Positions 59,621 through 64,000 of a stretch of 64,000 nucleotides of DNA are shown piece by piece. The notes beneath the pieces are model-generated. The model searched no databases, was not told the DNA's origin, and saw nothing but the letters and a program-made list of their open reading frames with translations. How positions within the stretch are numbered: position 1 is the first letter of the stretch; each line of letters begins with the position of its first letter. The stretch lies in NCBI GenBank assembly GCA_001898485.1, contig MKTY01000020.1, forward strand, positions 806,001 to 870,000. The letters run 5' to 3'. The DNA is from Sphingobacteriales bacterium 46-32 (lineage in GTDB: Bacteria; Bacteroidota; Bacteroidia; Chitinophagales; Chitinophagaceae). A program made the translations under genes and the position numbers.

Positions 59621-61636
59621 ATGATCAGACAGGATGCCGAGATACAACTGCAAAAACTGTTTGGGTTCAGGCAGTTTCACGATCTTCAATGGGAGGTAAT
59701 CAATAACCTGCTCGATGGTCGCAGGGTATTGTTTGTTGAAAAAACAGGGTATGGCAAATCGCTTTGCTACCAGTTTCCTGCTACACAGCTTGATGGTGTT
59801 ACAATTGTATTTTCACCACTTATTGCTCTTATGCGCGACCAGGTACAAAGTATGGCAACTAAAGGCATACGAGCTGCCGCCATCAACTCCAATCAGTCGC
59901 ATGACGAAAACGACAGAGTCATAGCGCTTGCCCAAAACAACCGCCTCGACATTCTCTATATAGCGCCCGAGCGAATGGAAAATATAACCTGGATATCGGC
60001 TGCCATGGAAATGAAAATTGCGATGATTGTAATTGATGAGGCGCATTGCATATCCATGTGGGGGCAAAGTTTTCGCCCCAATTACCGAAGAATTGTGAAT
60101 CTGGTAAAGCTTTTACCAAAAAACTTTCCTGTACTTGCCACAACGGCAACTGCCACCCCGCGCGTACAGGAGGATATTGTAGCGCAGATAGGCAGTGATC
60201 TAATTCCAATCAGAGGAACACTCCTGCGGCCCAACATCAGCCTTAATGTAATACCGGTGGCCAGCGAAGAGGAAAAATTTTTTTGGCTAGCCAGCCACTT
60301 ACCCCAATTGCCCAAAACTGGAATAATATATACAGGCACCCAGGCAAACACAGATATTTACTCTAACTGGCTGCAGTTTCTCGGATTCAGTTCCGCTTCA
60401 TACAGTGCCCGCCTGGATGCCGAAAGCCGCATGAGAGTTGAGGCTTCGTTTATGCAGAATAAATACGACTGCATTGTATCTACCAATGCACTGGGAATGG
60501 GTATCGACAAACCGGATATTCGTTTTATCATTCACACCCAGGTGCCACAATCGCCTATTCATTATTATCAGGAGATTGGTCGTGCAGGCAGAGATGGAAT
60601 ACCTGCATTCGCCATACTATTGTACAACTCTCGCGCCGATCAACAACTCCCTCGCAGCTTTATTGATAATAGCAAACCATCTGCCGCCCAATACGAAATG
60701 GTGATAGAAGCGGCCAAAAAAGAGCTGCTTGGCAGAAATGGTATTATAAAAGCTACCAACCTCAAGCAAACCCAGGTAACTGTAATACTGGCAGATCTCA
60801 TAGACCAGGGCATAGTGAATGAGCAGTCGGGCGGGGGCAGCAAAAAATATTTTTATAACCCAAATGCTCCGGCGCTTGACCTAACCGTATTCGAAAACCT
60901 ACGACAGCAGCAGTACAGAGAACTGAATGAGATGCTGACTTATACCGAAATTACCAGCTGCCGAATGCAGTTTTTATGCAGCTACCTGGGCGATGTAACA
61001 AACGAGCTCTGTACAATCTGTGATAATGATACCGGATCTTTCTTATCTGTTGAAACAAATGATGGGTTGAAAAATCAGTTGAAAGCATTCAGGGAAACTT
61101 TCTTTCCGGTACTGGAAGTAGAAACGCAACGAAGTAATTTGGTAAATGGCGTGGCGGCTTCTTATTACGGCGTCTCTAATGTGGGTGCGGCCCTACACCA
61201 TTCCAAGTACGATGGCGGTGGTGACTTCCCGGACTGGCTAATAACACTTACTTTAAAAGCATTCCGAAAACATTATGGTAGTTTGCAGTTTGATCTTATA
61301 GCATTTGTACCGCCAACGGAATCCGGAAATCTTGTCAAAAAATTTGCAGAAAAGATTGGAGCTATTCTTAATATTCCGGTAACAGATGGGTTAGTAAAGA
61401 TTACGCCCACTCAGCCGCAAAAGATTTTTCACAGTGGTGTTTCTAAAAAAGATAATGTACAGGGAAAATTTAGTTTTGTTTCGCCCGATTATATAAAGGG
61501 CAAAAAAATTCTTCTGTTAGATGATATTTTCGATAGCGGACACACGATTAAAGAAATCGGGCTGTGCCTCACCAAAATGGGTGCCGACCTGATTGCACCC
61601 CTGGTCATTGCACGAACAGTAGGAGGAGATTTGTAA
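59621..61636 (+). CDS. RecQ-type helicase fused to a phosphoribosyltransferase domain
   Basis: A 671-residue protein. The RecQ superfamily-2 helicase core covers about 1-350: Q-motif region FGFRQFHDLQWEVI, Walker A EKTGYGKSLCY (41-50), DEAH at 139-142, TTATATP, and motifs V-VI (LGMGIDKPDIRFIIH, QEIGRAGRDG). A zinc-like Cys set follows (CRMQFLC...CTICD). The HRDC domain is replaced by a C-terminal type I phosphoribosyltransferase-like domain (about 480-671), with the PRPP loop ILLLDDIFDSGHT at 631-642. It precedes the DprA-like gene by 14 nt. Fusion of these two activities plus DprA resembles the PRTase/DprA pair of ShosTA (defence toxin-antitoxin), here with a helicase. Confidence 0.88.
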   Translation: MIRQDAEIQLQKLFGFRQFHDLQWEVINNLLDGRRVLFVEKTGYGKSLCYQFPATQLDGVTIVFSPLIALMRDQVQSMATKGIRAAAINSNQSHDENDRVIALAQNNRLDILYIAPERMENITWISAAMEMKIAMIVIDEAHCISMWGQSFRPNYRRIVNLVKLLPKNFPVLATTATATPRVQEDIVAQIGSDLIPIRGTLLRPNISLNVIPVASEEEKFFWLASHLPQLPKTGIIYTGTQANTDIYSNWLQFLGFSSASYSARLDAESRMRVEASFMQNKYDCIVSTNALGMGIDKPDIRFIIHTQVPQSPIHYYQEIGRAGRDGIPAFAILLYNSRADQQLPRSFIDNSKPSAAQYEMVIEAAKKELLGRNGIIKATNLKQTQVTVILADLIDQGIVNEQSGGGSKKYFYNPNAPALDLTVFENLRQQQYRELNEMLTYTEITSCRMQFLCSYLGDVTNELCTICDNDTGSFLSVETNDGLKNQLKAFRETFFPVLEVETQRSNLVNGVAASYYGVSNVGAALHHSKYDGGGDFPDWLITLTLKAFRKHYGSLQFDLIAFVPPTESGNLVKKFAEKIGAILNIPVTDGLVKITPTQPQKIFHSGVSKKDNVQGKFSFVSPDYIKGKKILLLDDIFDSGHTIKEIGLCLTKMGADLIAPLVIARTVGGDL

Positions 61637-61650
61637 TTTTGTGAATCAAT

Positions 61651-62805
61651 ATGAGCCAATTTACTGATAATACATACTGGATAGCTATTGCCCACCTGCC
61701 CAGGTGGGGTACCGAACGTATTAACCGGTTAATTATCGACGTAGTACATGAAAAACAGATGACCTGGGATGCGTTTTTTACCCTAAACAAAGATGAGTGG
61801 CAAAAAATATTTCCGTTTACAGATAAGGAGCTGACCGACCTTGAAAACGTGAAGACCGATATTCCCCGTTTGGCTTTTATTGCCGAACAATTGCAGAACG
61901 AGGGGTTTGAGGTAATTCCTATCAATGATACCGCTTATCCCACCCTGCTCAAAGAAAACCTTAAGATCAGGAGCTGCCCACCTGTTATTTATATAAAAGG
62001 ACGTAAAAGCCTGTTGCAGGAAAAAGCGGTTGCCATTGTTGGCTCACGCAAAGCGGGTAAGGCTGCGCTGGAGTTTACGGACGCTGTGGCAAAAAAATGT
62101 GTGGCTGATCAAAAGGTAATCGTAAGCGGCTTTGCTAAAGGAGTAGACCTGCAGGCGCTGGACAGTACACTTGCCGTCAACGGGAAAAGCATTATCGTTT
62201 TACCCCAGGGTATTATTACTTTTCAATCGGGGTTCAAAAAATATTATCAGCCAATCGTCAGTGGAAATGTGCTTGTTGTAAGCACCTTCTTTCCTAAAGC
62301 CGCCTGGGAAGTAGGGCTTGCCATGGCTCGTAACGTTTACATCTATGGTCTCGCTGAAGAAATCTATGTAGCCGAGTCTGACAATAAAGGCGGTACATGG
62401 GAAGGCGCGATGAACGGAATAAAAAGACAGCGCAAAATCTATGTGCGTATACCAGAACAACTGGAAAAAAATGCCAATCTCGAACTGATACGACTTGGCG
62501 CAGTACCTGTAGACGCTTATGGAGCAGTCATGGATATAAACTCCGCCACTACAATACAGGCAGCAAGCCTGGTAGCCGAATCAACAGAACCATATCACAC
62601 AATAAACAGAGATATCGAAAAGGAGATACTTGGACTCCTCAAGACCGGCTCATTTACTGTAAAAGAAATTACCGAAACAGTTAAACCCGACTGGGATAAT
62701 CGTAAACTGTCGGGATTCTTAAAAAAGAATCCCAACATCAAAACGGTCTCCGGCAAGCCGGTGCGGTACACGATACAAGATGTGATTGTAACATCCTTGT
62801 TTTAG
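61651..62805 (+). CDS. DprA-like DNA-processing protein
   Basis: A 384-residue protein of the DprA/Smf family, which normally loads RecA on single-stranded DNA. An N-terminal helix-hairpin-like region (about 1-80) precedes the Rossmann core (about 110-300) with VAIVGSRKAGKAALEF and VSGFAKGVDLQALDSTL. The C-terminal winged helix is present (about 325-384, ILGLLKTGSFTVKEITETVKPDWDNRKLSGFLKKN). The second Gly-rich motif typical of DprA (GxGxD) is altered, as in ShosA-like members. It lies 14 nt after the RecQ-PRTase gene. Confidence 0.88.
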   Translation: MSQFTDNTYWIAIAHLPRWGTERINRLIIDVVHEKQMTWDAFFTLNKDEWQKIFPFTDKELTDLENVKTDIPRLAFIAEQLQNEGFEVIPINDTAYPTLLKENLKIRSCPPVIYIKGRKSLLQEKAVAIVGSRKAGKAALEFTDAVAKKCVADQKVIVSGFAKGVDLQALDSTLAVNGKSIIVLPQGIITFQSGFKKYYQPIVSGNVLVVSTFFPKAAWEVGLAMARNVYIYGLAEEIYVAESDNKGGTWEGAMNGIKRQRKIYVRIPEQLEKNANLELIRLGAVPVDAYGAVMDINSATTIQAASLVAESTEPYHTINRDIEKEILGLLKTGSFTVKEITETVKPDWDNRKLSGFLKKNPNIKTVSGKPVRYTIQDVIVTSLF

Positions 62806-62895
62806 AAGAACCTGCTAGTGAAGTTGCTATTGCTGGATAAAGCATATAAAAATAGTTTGTTTATCACCTTCGTGTTTAGTTAATTCTACATATAA

Positions 62896-63885
62896 CTAGC
62901 CAGCTCCGGCAAGAATCTTTAATTTTTTTATATGAGTTTCCATTTGATGTGATATCATTACATCGTAATCTGTTGGTCTCTCATGCCTTTTATTCATTAC
63001 CACGAAAAGCTCCAGTCCCAATAACAATAAAAACCAAATACAATAAACAATCAAAGCTGGTACTGATTTCGATAACAATCCGAACATTATATTTAGTTCA
63101 TCGATGAAACCTGTCTTAGATTTTAATGATACCTCAATCGAATTTCTTAAATTCGCAAGCGAATCTCCTTGAGCAATAATCATTCTTTGAATTGATTTTA
63201 TCTGGGAATCAAGTGGGGCAATTAGTAGAATATTAGGGTTCGGTGTTTGTGTGTTCAACGTTGTCGGCTTAATAACATAGCTAGTTTGAGTTTGGACTCT
63301 ACCCAAGGAGTCTGCCTTAGATGTTGTAACAGGAACAGGGTTAGATTGTACAGTAGTGATATTAATTAAAGGATTACGCTGGATATTATTGTTCAAGGCC
63401 GTCCGTTGACTATCTTTATTTACAAATTGAGCCTTTAATTCATCTATTTGCCTTTGCCTTATTGCAGCTCTTTTTGGATATATATTTTCAATTTTATCAT
63501 TAATAAACTGTTCTTTTTCTAGATCAATATCGTCTTTAAAAATAATCTGGTCAATAATGATTGACCCGATTAAAGCCATCATAACCGCAATTAGACCTCG
63601 AAACACTTGGAGATAATTATTCTTATGAGTCTGCATTATTATCTGCCGTTCAACTTGTATAATAATAATTACAAAAAGTATAGTTGCAAAAAGACTGTAT
63701 ATTGAAGACACGTGCAAGTACCTTTTAGCAAATGAGTATCCAATTAACCCCCATAGTATACTTAGAATAATCATCGCGGCGGTGTAACGTTTCACTGTTT
63801 TTTTAGCAACCTCACTACAGTTCCTTAGAATAGAATAATTATATCCCGTTAGAAAGCAGCCCATTCTTATCCAAGCTTCGTGCAT
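62896..63885 (-). CDS. DUF4407 membrane protein
   Basis: A 329-residue protein with about five membrane helices: a cluster at residues about 34-125 (MIILSILWGLIGYSFAK...IIDQIIF) and one at about 280-300. The middle (about 140-250) is periplasmic or cytosolic, coiled-coil-like and low in complexity. Matches DUF4407, common in Bacteroidota, function unknown. It is convergent with the DprA-like gene. Confidence 0.85.
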   Translation of the reverse strand: MHEAWIRMGCFLTGYNYSILRNCSEVAKKTVKRYTAAMIILSILWGLIGYSFAKRYLHVSSIYSLFATILFVIIIIQVERQIIMQTHKNNYLQVFRGLIAVMMALIGSIIIDQIIFKDDIDLEKEQFINDKIENIYPKRAAIRQRQIDELKAQFVNKDSQRTALNNNIQRNPLINITTVQSNPVPVTTSKADSLGRVQTQTSYVIKPTTLNTQTPNPNILLIAPLDSQIKSIQRMIIAQGDSLANLRNSIEVSLKSKTGFIDELNIMFGLLSKSVPALIVYCIWFLLLLGLELFVVMNKRHERPTDYDVMISHQMETHIKKLKILAGAG

Positions 63886-63897
63886 AAATTCTTTATT

Positions 63898-64000
63898 TTA
63901 AAATTTTCGTTTATTACTTTCATGGATAGCAATAGCTGCCATTCCATTTTGAAACCCCCTTTTATAGCTAATCACCAACCTATGCGATTCGCCCAGGTCT
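63898..64000 (-). CDS. C-terminal end of a gene running off the window
   Basis: About 33 codons in an open frame that ends with TAA (63898-63900), reading DLGESHRLVISYKRGFQNGM and then AAIAIHESNKRKF. The DUF4407 gene starts 12 nt downstream, so the two may be an operon. The product cannot be identified. Confidence 0.4.
   Translation of the reverse strand, partial: DLGESHRLVISYKRGFQNGMAAIAIHESNKRKF

Noticed and set aside
1-64000. CRISPR array, tRNA or rRNA genes
   Set aside because: No regularly spaced repeats, no tRNA-like T-arm sequences in the gaps and no rRNA-like segments were seen by eye.

Overview
The window looks like a chromosomal segment of a Bacteroidota bacterium, most likely Chitinophagaceae-like. 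Supporting signs are TAnnTTTG-type -7 boxes with TTTG-like -33 boxes instead of sigma70 promoters, almost no Shine-Dalgarno sequences, and many lineage-typical families: TlpA-type thioredoxins with a DUF4369-like N-terminus, periplasmic propeller/Y_Y_Y sensor kinases, DUF1003, DUF4407, GH127-like enzymes, HxlR and AraC regulators. I see no rRNA, tRNA, CRISPR array or complete insertion sequence. Taxonomy is inferred from gene content, not searched.

Layout. 0-5 kb: secreted hypotheticals, an ArsR/SRPBCC pair and an RCC1-repeat protein. 5-6.5 kb: a solitary archaeal-type ATPase preceded by two palindromes. 6.7-9.8 kb: an arsenic operon (arsR, arsM, ACR3 pump, metallophosphoesterase) with two ArsR operators. 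9.8-10.9 kb: an AT-rich three-gene unit led by a macrodomain protein. 11-24 kb: housekeeping and accessory genes, including two serine hydrolases, a PIG-L deacetylase, a rifampin ADP-ribosyltransferase, a short MscS channel, DUF1003, two DHFR-like reductases, and an HxlR regulator diverging from a thioredoxin with an operator array between them.

24.4-33.7 kb: an outer-membrane protein with two repeat modules, then a signalling island. The island holds a frameshifted propeller histidine kinase, a clostripain-like (C11) protease, a NarL-type response regulator with a 74-aa partner, and a tight operon of a Lys/Ala/Pro-tailed beta protein, an outer-membrane protein and a membrane-anchored pYEATS protein. 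33.7-41.3 kb: a sugar-use locus (alpha-amylase, GH127-like, MFS porter, isomerase, PhyH dioxygenase) diverging from an AraC activator. 41.4-44 kb: a TlpA protein, a recombination scar made of two gene remnants, and a RhuM-Fic protein.

44.1-55.1 kb: an XRE/S24-like regulator facing an operon of a YbjN/CesT-like protein, PspA, an OB-fold membrane protein, a flotillin and a giant AAA+ 'DNA repair ATPase' (split by a frameshift), followed by a hypothetical and a PP2C-like phosphatase. I read this as an envelope-stress system built on ESCRT-III-like PspA and flotillin scaffolds.

55.3-64 kb: DoxX, a ToxR-like regulator, an acetyltransferase, an alcohol dehydrogenase and a DNA alkylation repair protein. 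Then comes a two-gene unit of RecQ helicase fused to a phosphoribosyltransferase plus a DprA-like protein, resembling a helicase-armed ShosTA system, and a DUF4407 membrane protein. The best candidates for undescribed biology are the RecQ-PRTase/DprA pair, the pYEATS/C11 island, and the PspA-flotillin-AAA operon with its palindromic control site.
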